Origin: Asaia platycodi JCM 25414
GTDB taxonomy: Bacteria > Pseudomonadota > Alphaproteobacteria > Acetobacterales > Acetobacteraceae
Assembly (NCBI RefSeq): GCF_000614545.1
Contig: NZ_BAKW01000017.1
Location: forward strand, 1 to 64,000
DNA: 64,000 nt
Direction: 5' to 3'
The first letter of the stretch is position 1. Each line of letters begins with the position of its first letter. The translations under genes and the position numbers were made by a program. Under the pieces are notes generated by a model. The model was not told the DNA's origin. It saw only the letters and a list, made by a program, of their open reading frames with translations, and did no database searches. Below are positions 10,724 through 21,774 of this stretch, in pieces.

Positions 10724-11445
10724 TGCATCTCCCCCATGTGCTGGCGCAGCCGGTCAATTTCAGTGATGTGACCGCGATCTGGCTCATGGCGTATTCGGCC
10801 CTTTTTTCCATCGTCAATCCCCTTGGGGCGTCGCTCATTTTTGCCCAGATGACCATTGGCCGTCCCAAACGTGAGATCGTCACGCTGGCGCGACTGGTCG
10901 GGTTCTATTCCTTTATCATCCTCATGGTGTCTGTCTGGCTCGGCGGATGGATACTGAGTTTCTTCCGGATCAGCATCGATGCTCTGCGCGTGGCTGGCGG
11001 TCTGGTGGTGGCGTCGCGTGCCTGGGCCCTGCTTCTCGCTCCTGAAGAAAGCGAGGCGCGCAAGGAGCGTCAGGTTTTCGATCATGATGCTGCGGGTCAA
11101 GAGAGCGATCTCGGCGATCGCGCCTTCTTCCCGCTCGCCATGCCCTTCACGGTTGGGCCGGGCAGCATCGCGGTCGCGATCGCGCTCAGCTCAGGGCGTA
11201 CACTCGGGGCATCCCCTGCGAGCTACATAGTGGGGCTCTCTCTCGCAGTATGCTCGGTGTCCCTGACGGTCGTCCTGCTTTATACCTATGCCGAGCGTAT
11301 TGTAAGTTCGCTCGGGCGAACGGGCGCGCGTATCGTCAGCCGGCTGGCAGCACTGATCCTGCTTTGTATCGGCATCCAGATCCTGTTCGCGGGCCTCGAG
11401 GGGTTCGTCATCGCCACGCTGAAGCACGTGCGTCAGCTGGGTTGA
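10723..11445 (+). CDS. MarC/UPF0056-family inner-membrane protein
   Basis: Six-helix integral membrane protein of the MarC family, whose physiological role is unsettled; the old link to multiple antibiotic resistance was not upheld. Signatures are SIVNPLGASLIFAQMT near the N-terminus and FFPLAMPFTVGPGSIAVAIALS in the middle, both typical MarC repeats. ATG 10723 overlaps the TGA of the MprF-like gene, implying translational coupling. It is 240 residues, normal for the family, and intact. It converges with the uracil-DNA glycosylase-family gene. Confidence 0.88.
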   Translation: MHLPHVLAQPVNFSDVTAIWLMAYSALFSIVNPLGASLIFAQMTIGRPKREIVTLARLVGFYSFIILMVSVWLGGWILSFFRISIDALRVAGGLVVASRAWALLLAPEESEARKERQVFDHDAAGQESDLGDRAFFPLAMPFTVGPGSIAVAIALSSGRTLGASPASYIVGLSLAVCSVSLTVVLLYTYAERIVSSLGRTGARIVSRLAALILLCIGIQILFAGLEGFVIATLKHVRQLG

Positions 11446-12089
11446 TCTCGGACGATGGGCTTCGCAGAGGCGTTTTTCAGCCAGCGCTTTGCCGATCTCC
11501 TCTCTGAGGGCAGGAATCACTTCCCTCTGAAACCAGGGCGCGCGCTTTTCCCATACGCCAGTTCGCCAGGATGGATGGGGCAGGGGGAAATAACGGGGCA
11601 GATACTGTCGGAAGTCCCTGACGCGTGCGCTCACAGACCCGCGTCCCAGCGTGTAATTCTGACTATAGCTGCGACCAGAAGGATCAGTCTAAGCGACGTG
11701 AGATGCGAGAGTACCTCGTCTCGCCAGGCGGGTGCGCATTCGGGGCGAGGAGGTTTATCACCCCCATTGGGCAGGCGCCCGGGATAGCACAGACCCATCG
11801 GCAGGATCGCTACCTTTTCGGTATCATAGAAATCGTCTTCCGAGAGGTTCATCCAGCTTCTCAGGCGCTTGCCCGAAGGGTCGTAGAACGATTTGCCACT
11901 TTCATGAGCGATCGTACCGGGCGCCTGACTGGCGATCAGTATCCGAGCTTTTTGTGAAACATGGATAAGTGGCTTGGGGCCGAGAGGCAGTTCTCGTGCG
12001 CAAAGCGTGCAGCCACGGACTTGCGCAACGAGAGCGTCGAGTGTTTCCTCGTCGCTCCGGATCAGACGTGTCGGTAAGGGTGTACTCAT
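11191..12089 (-). CDS. uracil-DNA glycosylase-family protein, frame broken
   Basis: Member of the UDG superfamily, which excises uracil or related damaged bases. Residues 1-135 carry a CxxC near the N-terminus (GCTLCARELP), ILIASQAPGTIAHESGK and MGLCYPGRLPNGGDKPP. Near 11665 one G appears lost; the next frame restores LLVGSYSQNYTLG and the C-terminal PHPSWRTG motif with the active-site-region His. The recognisable domain ends about 11470. The open frame then runs on to 11191, under the convergent marC, which is probably wrong: a second break near 11455 could hide the real stop. The start ATG 12089 overlaps the thpR stop (ATGA). The family is fairly sure; substrate specificity is not. Confidence 0.75.
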
Positions 12090-12649
12090 TCGGCCCGGAG
12101 CGGCGAATAGGCGTTTGCGTTCAGTGAATACTCGGCACAGGCCTCATAGTGCGGCTCGTCAGTCGTTTTATGCGAACGAAACAGCGTTAGATGCTCGATA
12201 TCCGCACCCGGACTGCGTAGCAGGTTATGGTTCTGGATCCAGCGTATGATTTCGGGGCCGGGCTCGCTCTGAAACACACCGAGCGAGACATGGGGCTGGA
12301 AACGCCGTTTCTCGGCTGGCAGCCCTGCTCGCCTGACGGCGGTCTCGACTTTCGACTGGAGGGCTGTCAGCGCGTCAGAGGGGGCGAGGCCGGCCCAGAG
12401 ACGGGACCGTGCAGCCTGAGTGAACATTCCCACACCACTGAGTTCTATCGCCACCGGCGCAGCACTGATGGCGGACAGAGCGTGGTCGATTTCCTCCAGA
12501 AGAGGTCTCGCCCTGACGTCACCGAGAAAGCGAAGGGTTAGGTGATAGCTGGCGGGAGGATACCAGATGACGCCCCCTATGGGCCGACGCAGGGAGGAGA
12601 GGAGGCGCTTTTGCTCGTTAGGAAGGTCGAGGGCTGCGAAAAGGCGCAT
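12086..12649 (-). CDS. thpR: RNA 2',3'-cyclic phosphodiesterase (2H phosphoesterase)
   Basis: 2H-superfamily enzyme (LigT/ThpR) that opens 2',3'-cyclic phosphates on RNA ends and shows weak 2'-5' ligase activity in vitro. Both HxTx-type motifs are present: YHLTLRFLG near residue 40 and PHVSLG near residue 124. The N-terminal MRLFAALDLP is typical. It is 187 residues, full length and intact. It is coupled by a four-base overlap to the downstream uracil-DNA glycosylase-family gene. Confidence 0.92.
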   Translation of the reverse strand: MRLFAALDLPNEQKRLLSSLRRPIGGVIWYPPASYHLTLRFLGDVRARPLLEEIDHALSAISAAPVAIELSGVGMFTQAARSRLWAGLAPSDALTALQSKVETAVRRAGLPAEKRRFQPHVSLGVFQSEPGPEIIRWIQNHNLLRSPGADIEHLTLFRSHKTTDEPHYEACAEYSLNANAYSPLRAE

Positions 12650-12938
12650 GAGCGATCCTGAGTGCGGGGATGATGGCCAGTCGGGCTTGGCGAACTGGAT
12701 CCGGTCCGAGGATTGTCCGTCAAAGCAGAGGAGTGAAGGGGCTTTCCAAAATTGTGGCGTGATCGGGCAGACTCACTGTATAACCAACCTGATTAACGCG
12801 GTGGAACGTGTCGGTTTCAGCCGGGCGCCTAATGTATCTTAGAATGTCCGGGACCGTGTCTGACTTGACCGTTGTATCTGAAGCGCCACATTTAGAGATG
12901 AAAAAGGCCATTTCGGCCAGATTTCAGGAAAGGGTGTC

Positions 12939-13720
12939 ATGGCTTTCGTTCCCAATTCTCGTTCTAGCGGTCCTTCTCGCCAAGCGGGTACTGCCAGTTT
13001 CGATACGGTCGATGCCGGTCTGCGCGCCTACATGCTTAGCGTGTACAACTGGATGACGGCCGGTCTGGTCCTCACCGGCGTGGTTGCCTATGCCGTAGCC
13101 GAAACCTCGCTCAGCAGCCTGTTCTACCAGCAGGTTCTGACCCCGGGTGGTATCATTACCCGCCGACGGGGCTTGGCATGCTGACGATCTTCGCGCCGCT
13201 CGTGTTCGTCCTGGTGATGTCGTTCGGCGTCAATCGTCTGTCACGTCAGGCGGCTCAGGGGTTGTTCTGGGGGTTCTGCGCAGTGATGGGTGCGAGCCTG
13301 TCGAACATCCTGCTCGTCTATACCCATACGTCTGTTGCGAGCACGTTCTTTATCACCTCGGCAACATTCGCTGCCATGTCGCTCTGGGGTTACACCACGA
13401 AGCGGGACCTCAGTTCGCTTGGTTCGTTCTGCTTCATGGGTCTGATCGGCCTGATCATCGCCATGACAGTGAACATGTTTCTCCACAGCGCTGCCATGTC
13501 GTTCCTGGTGAGCATTGTTGGGGTCGGTCTGTTCACGGTTCTGACGGCTTTCGATACCCAGCGTATCCGCTCGACCTATCAATACTACCTCAGCTATGTC
13601 GGGCCTGAGGAAATGGGTAAGCGCAGTGTTTACGATGCCCTCGGGCTTTATCTCAACTTTATTAACCTTTTCACCTTTTTGCTCCAGTTCATGGGTGTCC
13701 GTAGTAATAACAACGGATAA
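12939..13720 (+). CDS. Bax inhibitor-1/YccA family membrane protein, frame broken once
   Basis: Seven-helix inner-membrane protein of the BI-1 (TMBIM, YbhL/YccA) family, associated with calcium leak or regulation of membrane proteolysis. The N-terminal part contains VDAGLRAYMLSVYNWMTAGL. The frame breaks at a C run near 13160, where one more C gives IITPPTGLGMLTIFAPL and joins the rest. The second half has AFDTQRIRSTYQ and DALGLYLNFINLF, the conserved C-terminal signature, including the Asp-containing last helix. The repaired length is 260 residues. A strong terminator follows at 13750. Confidence 0.9.
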
Positions 13721-13749
13721 CTAGCTCTAAAGAGTGTCTCTTTACTTTA

Positions 13750-13779
13750 CGGGGTGCATCGCAGATGCATCCCGTTTTT
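13750..13779 (+). terminator. Rho-independent terminator
   Basis: An 11-bp stem (cggggtgcatc / gatgcatcccg with one G-T pair) and a three-base loop are followed by TTTTT. It sits 30 bases past the stop of the BI-1 family gene. Confidence 0.88.
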
Positions 13780-14313
13780 GTTTATCCAGACTATTTCAGT
13801 CTAATTAACTTGATATTTCTATCTGAACTGAATCTAAAAAATCTGCAATAAATTGCGGCGGAAAAGCGACTATAGCTGCTAACATATTGATAATAAGCGA
13901 ATTTGCTTGTGTTCAAATTGTGAACATGCCGGTGAAAGCTCGTTATGAGTGCTTGCTTTGCGCGCCAATCAGGCGGAAACAACACAACAGAGCTGGGCAG
14001 TCGCGCCCAGTGTGCAGGCAGGTAGGTTTTTTCAAAAAAGTCCTGTCTGCTTTGGTAAGGCGAGGCAACGATGGCGCGGGTTGCAGTCGGTCGTCCACTG
14101 GGCATCGGCAAACGTAATGTTACATCTTCGGGCGGCAGGGGTCGCACGTTGGTGTCACGTTGCGGAGCGATACGCGCCTTCAACTGGAATAGGAGAGATG
14201 GATGACATCCCCTGAAGGTGTTGTCGCCATGTTCGACCAATCCGAGGTCGGGTTGAGCGGCAGCGTAGCGCAGCCACAGAGCTTGACGGTCGGTTCAACG
14301 AGCGGGGCAGACA
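13780..14313. other. long leader region ahead of cyoABCD
   Basis: About 530 bases without a convincing gene. The first third is AT-rich, unlike its surroundings, and probably holds the cyo promoter. A spaced dyad (tgttca-N5-tgaaca) lies at 13910-13926 and could bind a regulator. The minus-strand open frame here (13791-14240) looks random in composition and was not accepted. Confidence 0.5.
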
Positions 14314-15242
14314 ATGAAAAATAGACTTTTGCCGAAATTGCGGCGGCTTCTGCCGCTGGCGCCGGCGCTTTTCCTCTCAGGCTGTACGCTCGATCTTCTC
14401 GATCCGCGTGGCCCGGTAGGACTTCAGAACCGTAACGTCATCCTGATCGAGCTGGGTGTGATGCTGTGCATCGTTATCCCTGTGATCATGATGACGCTCT
14501 TTTTTGCCTGGAAATATCGCGAGTCCAACACGTCGGCCGAATATCTGCCGAACTGGGACCACTCCACGAAGATCGAGTTCTTCGTCTGGGGTATTCCTGC
14601 CGTTGTGATCGTGATCCTGGGCGCTATCGCGATCTGGACGAGCTACACGCTCGATCCGTACCGTCCGCTTCACTCGGCTGAAGCTGCGGGTCGCAAGCCG
14701 TTGAATGTTGAAGTCGTCGCTCTCGACTGGAAGTGGCTCTTCATCTACCCCGACCAGGGTATCGCTACGGTCAACCAGCTTGCCGTGCCGGTGAACACAC
14801 CGATCAATTTCCGTATCACGTCTGACGCTGTCATGACCTCGTTCTTCATCCCGCGCCTGGGTTCCAGGTTTACGCGATGGCAGGCATGCAGACCCAGCTT
14901 CATCTTATGGCGAGTGCGCCGGGTGATTATCTGGGTGAGGCAGCGCATTATACGGGCCGTGGTTTCTCGGACATGAAGTTCCGTACGCTGGCGATGTCGG
15001 ATGACGATTTCAACCAGTGGGTAGACAAGGTGAAGGGCGCGTCTGACTCGCTCGACTCTGCAGACTACCCGCAGGTTGCCGCTCCGCAGGAAGCTGCTCC
15101 GGTCAAGTATTTCGCGCATGTTCAGCCTAACCTCTTCGACACCATCGTGGCCAAGTACAATAACGGTATGGTCATCGACAAGTCGACGGGTCAGGTCATG
15201 CACATGCAGTCCGCCATGTCCGACATGCAGATGAAGGAATAG
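14314..15242 (+). CDS. cyoA: cytochrome o (bo3-type) ubiquinol oxidase subunit II, frame broken once
   Basis: Periplasm-facing lipoprotein subunit of the proton-pumping quinol oxidase. The signal peptide ends in the lipobox LSGC near residue 25; two membrane helices and a cupredoxin-like domain follow (VVALDWKWLFIYPDQGIATVNQ), without the CuA ligands, as in quinol oxidases. A missing C near 14865 breaks the frame; repair reads FFIPRLGSQVYAMAGMQTQL. The repaired protein is 309 residues. It is first of cyoABCD, with cyoB six bases downstream. Acetobacter aceti has a related cytochrome a1 (Cya) enzyme, so the heme type is not decided by sequence alone. Confidence 0.93.
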
Positions 15243-15248
15243 GGACAC

Positions 15249-17235
15249 ATGCTAGGTAAGTTAACACTTTCGGCGATACCGCTGGATGTGCCTATTCTTG
15301 TTGGCACGTTCACAGGCGTTGTAATCGCCGCACTCGCCGTTCTCGGTGCGATCACCTATTTCGGCAAATGGGGCTATCTGTGGCGCGAGTGGCTGACCTC
15401 GGTCGACCACAAGCGTCTGGGCCTCATGTATATCGTGCTCGCCCTCGTCATGCTGTTCCGCGGCTTTGCCGATGCCATCATGATGCGCAGCCAGCTCGCC
15501 TTGGCCTATAACGGCAATCCGGGTTATCTGCCGCCGCACCATTACGACCAGATCTTCTCCGCCCATGGCACGATCATGATCTTCTTCATGGCCATGGCAT
15601 TCATGACGGGTCTTCTGAACGTCATCGTGCCGCTGCAGATTGGCGCACGCGACGTTGCTTTCCCGTTCCTGAACTCGCTGAGCTTCTGGATGACCACGAT
15701 CAGCGCCGTTCTCATCAACGTGTCGCTGTTTATCGGTGAGTTCGCCCAGTGTGGCTGGCTTGTCTATCCGCCTCTGTCCGAGCAGCAGTTCAGTCCGGGT
15801 GTCGGCGTTGATTACTATATCTGGGCGGTCCAGCTTGCCGGTGTCGGTACGCTGCTGACAGGTGTGAACTTCTTCGTCACCATCGTGAAGATGCGTGCGC
15901 CCGGCATGGGCTGGATGCAGCTCCCTGTTTTCACCTGGACGGCTCTCGTCACGGTCGTTCTGATCATGGCAGTCTTCCCGGTTCTGACGGTAACCCTGGC
16001 CGAACTCGCTCTCGACCGTTACCTTGGGATGCACTTCTTCACCAATGATGGCGGAGGCAGCGTTCAGCTGTATCTCTCGCTCATCTGGACGTGGGGTCAC
16101 CCGGAAGTCTACATACTGGTTCTGCCGGCTTTCGGCGTGTTCTCGGAAATCACCCAGACATTCTCGCGCAAGCCTCTCTTCGGCTATCGCGTGATGGTTT
16201 ATGCCACGCTTGCGATCGGTGTTCTGTCCTTCATCGTCTGGGCTCATCACTTCTTCACCATGGGCGCAGGCCCGAACGTCAACGCCTTCTTCGGTGTTGC
16301 CACGATGATCATCGCCGTGCCTACGGGCGTGAAGATCTTCAACTGGCTGTTCACCATGTATAAGGGCCGCATCCAGTTCAACGGCATGATGTACTGGGTC
16401 ATGGGCTTCATGATCACCTTCTCGATCGGTGGCATGACCGGCGTCATGATGGCGATGCCCGCAGCTGACTTTGTGCTGCATAACTCGCTGTTCCTTATCG
16501 CCCATTTCCACAACGTCATCATCGGCGGTGTGTATTTCGGCTATGTTGCCGGTCTGAATTTCTGGTGGCCGAAGGTTCTCGGCTTCAAGATGAACGAAGC
16601 CTGGGGCAAGCGCGCTTCTGGTGCTGGTTTGTCGGCTTCTATCTCGCTTTCGTGCCGCTCTACATTGCGGGCTTCGAAGGCATGACCCGCCGTATGAACC
16701 ATTACGACAATGCTGACTGGCACGTTCAGATGCAGATTGCTGCGCTCGGTGCTGCCGTTATCGCTGTCGGTGTCGTCTGCCAGCTGATGCAGATCTATGT
16801 GTCGATCCGTGATCGCAACCTGCCGGAAAGCCGTGACTTCACGGGCGATCCGTGGAATGCGCGTACGCTCGAGTGGTCGATGTCCTCGCCTCCGCCGGCT
16901 TATAACTTCGCCGTCCTTCCTGACATTCATGGTATCGACACGTTCCATACCGAGAAGCAGCTTGGCCGTCGCAGCTATGAAGCAAGACGCTGACGCCGAT
17001 CCATATGCCGAAGAACACGGCTGCTGGCTTCTTTGTTGGCGCTTTCAGCTTCGTGCTCGGTTTCGCAGCGATCTGGTGGATCTGGTGGCTCGCAGCGCTC
17101 GCCCTTGCCGGCGTGTTCGCAACGGTCATCCTGCGCAGCTTCAATACTGATGTGGATTACTATGTCCCGGTCAGCGAAATCGAACGCGACCAGGCCAACT
17201 ATGTCCGCTCACTGACAGCACAGGCGGCAGAATAA
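15249..17235 (+). CDS. cyoB: cytochrome o ubiquinol oxidase subunit I, frame broken twice
   Basis: Catalytic heme-copper subunit that reduces oxygen with ubiquinol and pumps protons. [14 protein letters not shown] opens the family core; [15 protein letters not shown] carries the cross-linked His-Tyr and the proton-channel Glu; WAHHFFTMG carries CuB histidines; FHNVIIGG holds the heme-ligand region. Two single-base losses break it. At 16616, one more T gives [14 protein letters not shown]. At 16983, one more A gives [14 protein letters not shown]. Repair yields 662 residues, exactly the expected CyoB length. The short frame from 17005 is the C-terminus of this protein, not a separate gene. Confidence 0.95.
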
Positions 17236-17236
17236 C

Positions 17237-17853
17237 ATGGCAAATATCTCAGCAACGCCGCACGGCACCGCACACGGCGCAGACGATCACGAGCATCACG
17301 GCACGAATAACGTGTTCGGGTTCTGGATCTATCTGATGACGGACTGCCTCCTTTTCGGAACGCTGTTCGCCACCTTCGCCGTCATGCGTACCAGTTTGCC
17401 GGTGGCCCAACGGGCAAGGAGTTGTTTGATCTGAACGGGGTGGGGCTGGAAACGGCCCTCCTGCTGCTCAGCTCGATCACTTTCGGGTTCGGCATGCTTT
17501 CGGCTTTTGCCCGCAAGCAGGGCGCCATGCTCTTCTGGCTGGCCGTTACCTTCGTGCTCGGCCTCGGGTTCCTTGTGCTCGAAGTCAGGGAATTCGCCCA
17601 TCTGATTCATGAAGGCGCTGGTCCGGATCGCTCCGCGTTCCTGTCTGCGTTCTTCACGCTGGTGGCGACGCACGGTCTTCACGTGACCTGTGGTCTGGTC
17701 TGGATCGCTGTTGTGATGGTCCAGAGCTTCACGCCGCAGGTTTTCACGACACGCTATATGGACAAGCTCCAGTGCCTGAGCCTCTTCTGGCACTTCCTGG
17801 ATATCGTCTGGATCTGCGTGTTCACCTTCGTTTATCTGTTGAGTGTGATCTGA
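17237..17853 (+). CDS. cyoC: cytochrome o ubiquinol oxidase subunit III, frame broken once
   Basis: Five-helix structural subunit of the quinol oxidase. The His-rich N-terminus leads into [25 protein letters not shown], the family signature. A single lost base near 17390 breaks the frame; the next frame continues [16 protein letters not shown] and ends in the conserved [18 protein letters not shown]. The repaired length is 205 residues. It starts one base after the cyoB stop and overlaps cyoD by one base. Confidence 0.93.
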
Positions 17854-18188
17854 TGAGCCAAGCATCGACCCATCAACACGAAGGCGAGTCTCACGGCAGC
17901 TTCGCCTCGTACATCATCGGCTTCGTAATTGCGGCCATCCTGACGATTGCGGCTTTCGCAATCGTCGAGATGCACCTCATGACGCCCGGCATGACCTTCG
18001 GGGTTATTGCCGGTCTGGCAGTGGTTCAGATCTTCGTGCATCTGATCTACTTCCTGCACATGAACGGCAGTTCGAGCCAATCCTGGAACAACACGGCATT
18101 TGCCTTTGCCGTCATCTGCGTTCTGATCATCGTCGGTGGAACTATCTTCATCATCCACGACGTCAGCATGAACATGATGTCGCGCTGA
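17853..18188 (+). CDS. cyoD: cytochrome o ubiquinol oxidase subunit IV
   Basis: Small three-helix subunit that assists assembly of the CuB center. The start ATG 17853 overlaps the cyoC stop (TGATG); an upstream in-frame ATG at 17772 lies within cyoC and is ignored. Conserved segments are SYIIGFVIAAILTIAAF and FVHLIYFLHMN. It is 111 residues and intact, last gene of the operon, followed by a strong terminator. Confidence 0.95.
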   Translation: MSQASTHQHEGESHGSFASYIIGFVIAAILTIAAFAIVEMHLMTPGMTFGVIAGLAVVQIFVHLIYFLHMNGSSSQSWNNTAFAFAVICVLIIVGGTIFIIHDVSMNMMSR

Positions 18189-18253
18189 CATGCCCGCTCT
18201 TCCAACCTCGCCCTTGATGGGGCGAGGTCTGGAAGACGGTTAGTGCCGGTAAC

Positions 18254-18289
18254 AAAAAAGCCCGAAGGGATATCCCTTCGGGCTTTTTT
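18254..18289. terminator. bidirectional Rho-independent terminator
   Basis: A perfect 16-bp stem (aaaaaagcccgaaggg and its complement) with loop atat. The T tract on one strand serves cyoD; the A tract serves the convergent ferredoxin gene. Confidence 0.95.
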
Positions 18290-18351
18290 ATGGCGCGGTG
18301 CAGACAGGGGGCCGACCCATGTTGCTCCGACTGTCGGGTCGGGAGTCGGTC

Positions 18352-18684
18352 TCAGTCCTTATGCGGTTCCGGCGACAGCATGGCATCCTTGCCCGGCTTG
18401 TCTTTCCATTCATCGGCATCGGGCATTGAGTCGATCTTGCGTGTGATATTCGGCCAGACTGCGGCGTATTTGCTGTTGACCTCGAGCCAGGGCGTAGCGC
18501 GGTCGTCGCTATCGGGAAAGATCGCTTCTGCCGGGCATTCCGGCTCGCAAACGCCGCAATCGATGCATTCGTCCGGATTGATCACAAGAAAATTTTCGCC
18601 AGCATAGAAGCAATCGACCGGACAGACCTCGACGCAATCCGTGTATTTGCAGCGTATGCAGTTTTCGGTGACCACATAGGCCAT
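18352..18684 (-). CDS. fdxA: ferredoxin, 3Fe-4S/4Fe-4S (7Fe) type
   Basis: Small electron carrier. It starts [17 protein letters not shown] and continues with [12 protein letters not shown], the cysteine pattern of seven-iron bacterial ferredoxins, with an acidic C-terminal tail of about 50 residues. ATG 18684 has GGAG nine bases upstream, so a longer upstream frame from 18747 is not used. It is 110 residues, the normal alpha-proteobacterial FdxA length. It lies downstream of the S4 protein and SUV3-like helicase in the same direction, an arrangement common in Alphaproteobacteria. Confidence 0.95.
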   Translation of the reverse strand: MAYVVTENCIRCKYTDCVEVCPVDCFYAGENFLVINPDECIDCGVCEPECPAEAIFPDSDDRATPWLEVNSKYAAVWPNITRKIDSMPDADEWKDKPGKDAMLSPEPHKD

Positions 18685-18837
18685 TGGTGTCTCCGATCGT
18701 AAGCTGGGGCCAGACGGCCCAAGAGGATCCCAGAAGGCGCAAGTCACCCTGTCAGGGATTTTCCAAAAAGGGATGCCGCAGATAGGCGGAACTTTCCCGT
18801 TCTGGCAAGCATATGTTTGCCAGATCGCCCCTAAAGT

Positions 18838-19128
18838 TCAGCTTCCGTCCTGATTTTCGGTGATGACCTCGTAGAGCAGCGCGGCTTCCGTGGCTGAACC
18901 GCGCCGTGAGGCCAGTGCGATAACGCGCCAGATGCGCACTTCGGGCCGCGGATGACCGGGTAGCCCGAGCACATCGCCGACGCGTATCTTGCTATGCGGT
19001 TTTCTGGTGACCTGACGATTGATACGTACTGCGCCTCTTTCGATGAGTGCGGCGCAATCCTGCCTGTGACGACAGACACGCGCATGCCAGAGCCAGAGAT
19101 CGAGACGTTCGTAATCCTGTTCGGGCAT
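18838..19128 (-). CDS. S4-domain RNA-binding protein (HslR/RqcP-like)
   Basis: A short S4-fold RNA-binding protein of the Hsp15 (HslR)/RqcP type, which binds stalled 50S-peptidyl-tRNA complexes. RLDLWLWHARVCRHRQDC opens the S4 domain, and RINRQVTRKPHSKIRVGDVL is its RNA-contact loop. It is 96 residues and intact. Its ATG touches the TGA of the helicase gene upstream, implying translational coupling. The exact ribosome-rescue role is inferred from family. Confidence 0.88.
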   Translation of the reverse strand: MPEQDYERLDLWLWHARVCRHRQDCAALIERGAVRINRQVTRKPHSKIRVGDVLGLPGHPRPEVRIWRVIALASRRGSATEAALLYEVITENQDGS

Positions 19129-21666
19129 CAGGATTGTATCGACCGTATAGTGAGCCCTGCCAAGGCTGCGAAAGGACTGTCTTTTACGATAGTCAACGGT
19201 TTGATGTGCCCCTGTTTTTTTCTCCTGCGTCCTTCCGCGCGCTGGGACGTGCCCAGTAGCATGAGCGGAGCGGGCGGTCCGAACTGAGCGGCGGGGAGCT
19301 GCGCAGGCTGCCTCAGGCGGGTATCAAGGGCGATCAGAATGTCGCCGATCTGGCTTTTGCCCAAACCGTGGCGCGAGGCGAAATCGCCAGGTAGAGGGCG
19401 AGCGCCAGAGCGTGTCAGACGGTGCAGGTCTCCCAACAGTTTCTCAACGCGGTCGAGACGAAGCCACATAGTTCCGGCATCAACCCAACCCAGAGGCGCC
19501 AGAGCGGCGTTCTTGGGCGCCTGAAGGGTAATCTGGCTTGCATTGAAACCAGGCCGCGCCGTCTTATACCACAGGCTGAGCAGAAGGCGCGTATGCCCAT
19601 AGGGGCAGGCTTGAGCAGCAAGGGCATGAACACCCCGTAGGGGCAGAAAAGAATACCGAGGCGGCGAAAATGGCCGAGTGCCTGCTGGCCATGACTGCCG
19701 GGTTCTGCAGCCAGCAGTGGTGCTACCCCGCCGTATTCCATCAGGCGGTGGGTGAGGCCGCGTAGTGCGGGAGAGGGATGAGACGTGGCGGCGAGGGCAT
19801 AGAGCGGGGCCAGCACGTCCCTTAGCGTCGTTTGCACGAACCCCTGAAGCCGCTCCTGGACCAGATCGCGTTGCTTCGTGTCTGAAAACTCACCGCCAAG
19901 TATCTGGACGCCCGGGGTGAGAAGCGCCGTGCCCCTGGCAAGCGCGCGATCACGATCCCCTGCCATGAGAGCGTGCCCGTATTATGATCGAGCACAAAAT
20001 CGCTGTCAGGAGAGGCAATGAGGGCCTGAACGCGACGTGGAATTTCGTGCAGCAATGCCCGGCGCCCGGCGCGCAGCATGAGTTTCTTCTCGGGCAGGGT
20101 TTCTTCCCGATCCGGCTTGAGCGTGAAGCCCTCTATTGTTCCGACCGCATGACCTTCGACGATGACCTGTCCATCCTTGGTGACGGCTGAAAGCAGATCC
20201 CTCGCCCCGTCACTATCCAGCCTGCGCAGGAGGGAGGTGGCCCGCCGGTCGACGAAGCGTGCCGTCAGTCGCTCATGTAACGCATCGGAGAGCATGTCCT
20301 CGACCTCGCGTGTGCGCTCCTGCCAATGCTGGGCCCGATCGCTCCATTCGCTGCGGGCCGCGACATAGGCACAGACGCGAATGCCGGTCAGTCGATGCAT
20401 CAGCGTGTCGATATCGCCTTCCAGCCTGGCGAAACCGGCGATATGCGCTTCAAACCACTGGGCAGGAATGCCGCCGTCATTGAGGAGATGCATGAACAGC
20501 CGATGGCAGAGCCGTACATGGGAGTCGTCGCCCAGTTTCCGGAAATCGGGGATCTGACAGACGTCCCAGAGAAGGGCGGTCGCTTTCCTGCCGCGCGCCG
20601 CGTCGCGTATGTCGCGCTCTCCTGACAGATTTTCGAGGGTGAGCACGTCCGAAGCCGGGCGGCCGGCAACGAGACCGCGGCGGGGTGGCGCTGCGTTCAG
20701 GCTCGCCAGCAGGGCATCGGGCGAGGCGAGATCGAGGGCGGCGTTGCGCCAGCTTATCCGTTCGATCGGGTCGAAGCGATGCGCCTCGATGGCGTCACCC
20801 AGCGCTTCCGACATGGGGCGTGCCTCTGCGGTCGTCCCGAATGTTCCGTCTTTCATGCCACGCCCGGCGCGCCCGGCGATCTGGGCGCATTCCTGTGCGC
20901 TGAGAGGGCGCAGTGAGGCTCCGTCGAACTTGGTCAGCGAGGCCAGGGCAACGTGGTTGACGTCCATGTTGAGACCCATGCCTATGGCGTCGGTCGCCAC
21001 CAGATAATCGACATCCTTGTTCTGGTAGAGCTCGACCTGTGCATTGCGTGTGCGTGGTGAGAGCTGCCCCATGATGAGCGCGCAGCCGCCGCGTCGCCTG
21101 CGAATGATTTCGGCAATGGCATAGACCTCCGCCGCCGAGAAGGCGACGATGGCTGAGCGCGCGGGCAGGCGAGAGAGCTTGGTATGCCCGGTATGAACGA
21201 GGCTCGACAAACGCGGCCTTGTATCGATCTCGATGCCGGGCACGAGGCGCTGCAACAAGGGGCGTATCGTTTCGGCGCCGAGAAACAACGTCTCGACATT
21301 GCCGCGCGCGTTGAGAAGCCTGTCGGTAAAGACGTGCCCCCGATCCGGGTCGCTGCTAAGCTGGATCTCATCGACTGCCACAAACTCGACCCTGCGCGTG
21401 AGTGGCATGGCCTCGGTCGTGCAGGAGAACCATCTGGCATCCGGCGGCACGATTTTTTCTTCGCCGGTGATCAGGGCAACGAAGCGCGCGCCCTTCAACC
21501 GAACCATGCGTTCGTAGTTCTCGCGGGCGAGAAGACGGAGCGGAAAGCCGATAATGCCCGACTCATGGGCCAGAAGGCGCTCCAGCGCGTAATGGGTCTT
21601 GCCGGTATTGGTGGGTCCGAGCACGGCGCGAACCCTGCGAGGCATGACATGGTGCTGGGTCTTCAT
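19128..21666 (-). CDS. SUV3-like ATP-dependent RNA helicase, frame broken twice
   Basis: DExH-box helicase related to mitochondrial SUV3 (RNA degradosome helicase), widespread in Alphaproteobacteria beside an S4-domain gene. Walker A is GPTNTGKT; motif II is VDEIQLSSD; later motifs are VATDAIGMGLNMDVN and QIAGRAGRG. One G is lost near 19945 (ARLARGTALLTPG when repaired), then one T near 19580 (RAFLLSLWYKTARPGF when repaired). The end is set by the last frame, with stop overlapping the S4 start; repaired length is about 846 residues. ATG 21666 was chosen because longer starts intrude on the divergent peptidase gene. The start is not certain. Confidence 0.88.
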
Positions 21667-21774
21667 GCTGTGATGCTTGTGCATGAGCGCCGGAATTGCA
21701 AGACGCCCCTGCGACTGGCACAGCTCGACTAACCCCGCTCGGGGTTCATGAATGACGGCGAAAGGACGATGTGA

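Noticed and set aside
13791..14240. 149-residue minus-strand frame in the cyo leader
   Set aside because: No ribosome site, odd composition and no domain. It also spans the AT-rich promoter-like region.
15261..16511. 416-residue minus-strand open frame
   Set aside because: It lies wholly opposite cyoB, is extremely His/Asp/Glu/Arg-rich, and has no start context. It is the antisense shadow of a conserved gene.
17005..17235. separate small membrane protein gene
   Set aside because: It is the C-terminus of CyoB, joined by adding one A at 16983. The repaired CyoB has exactly the expected length.
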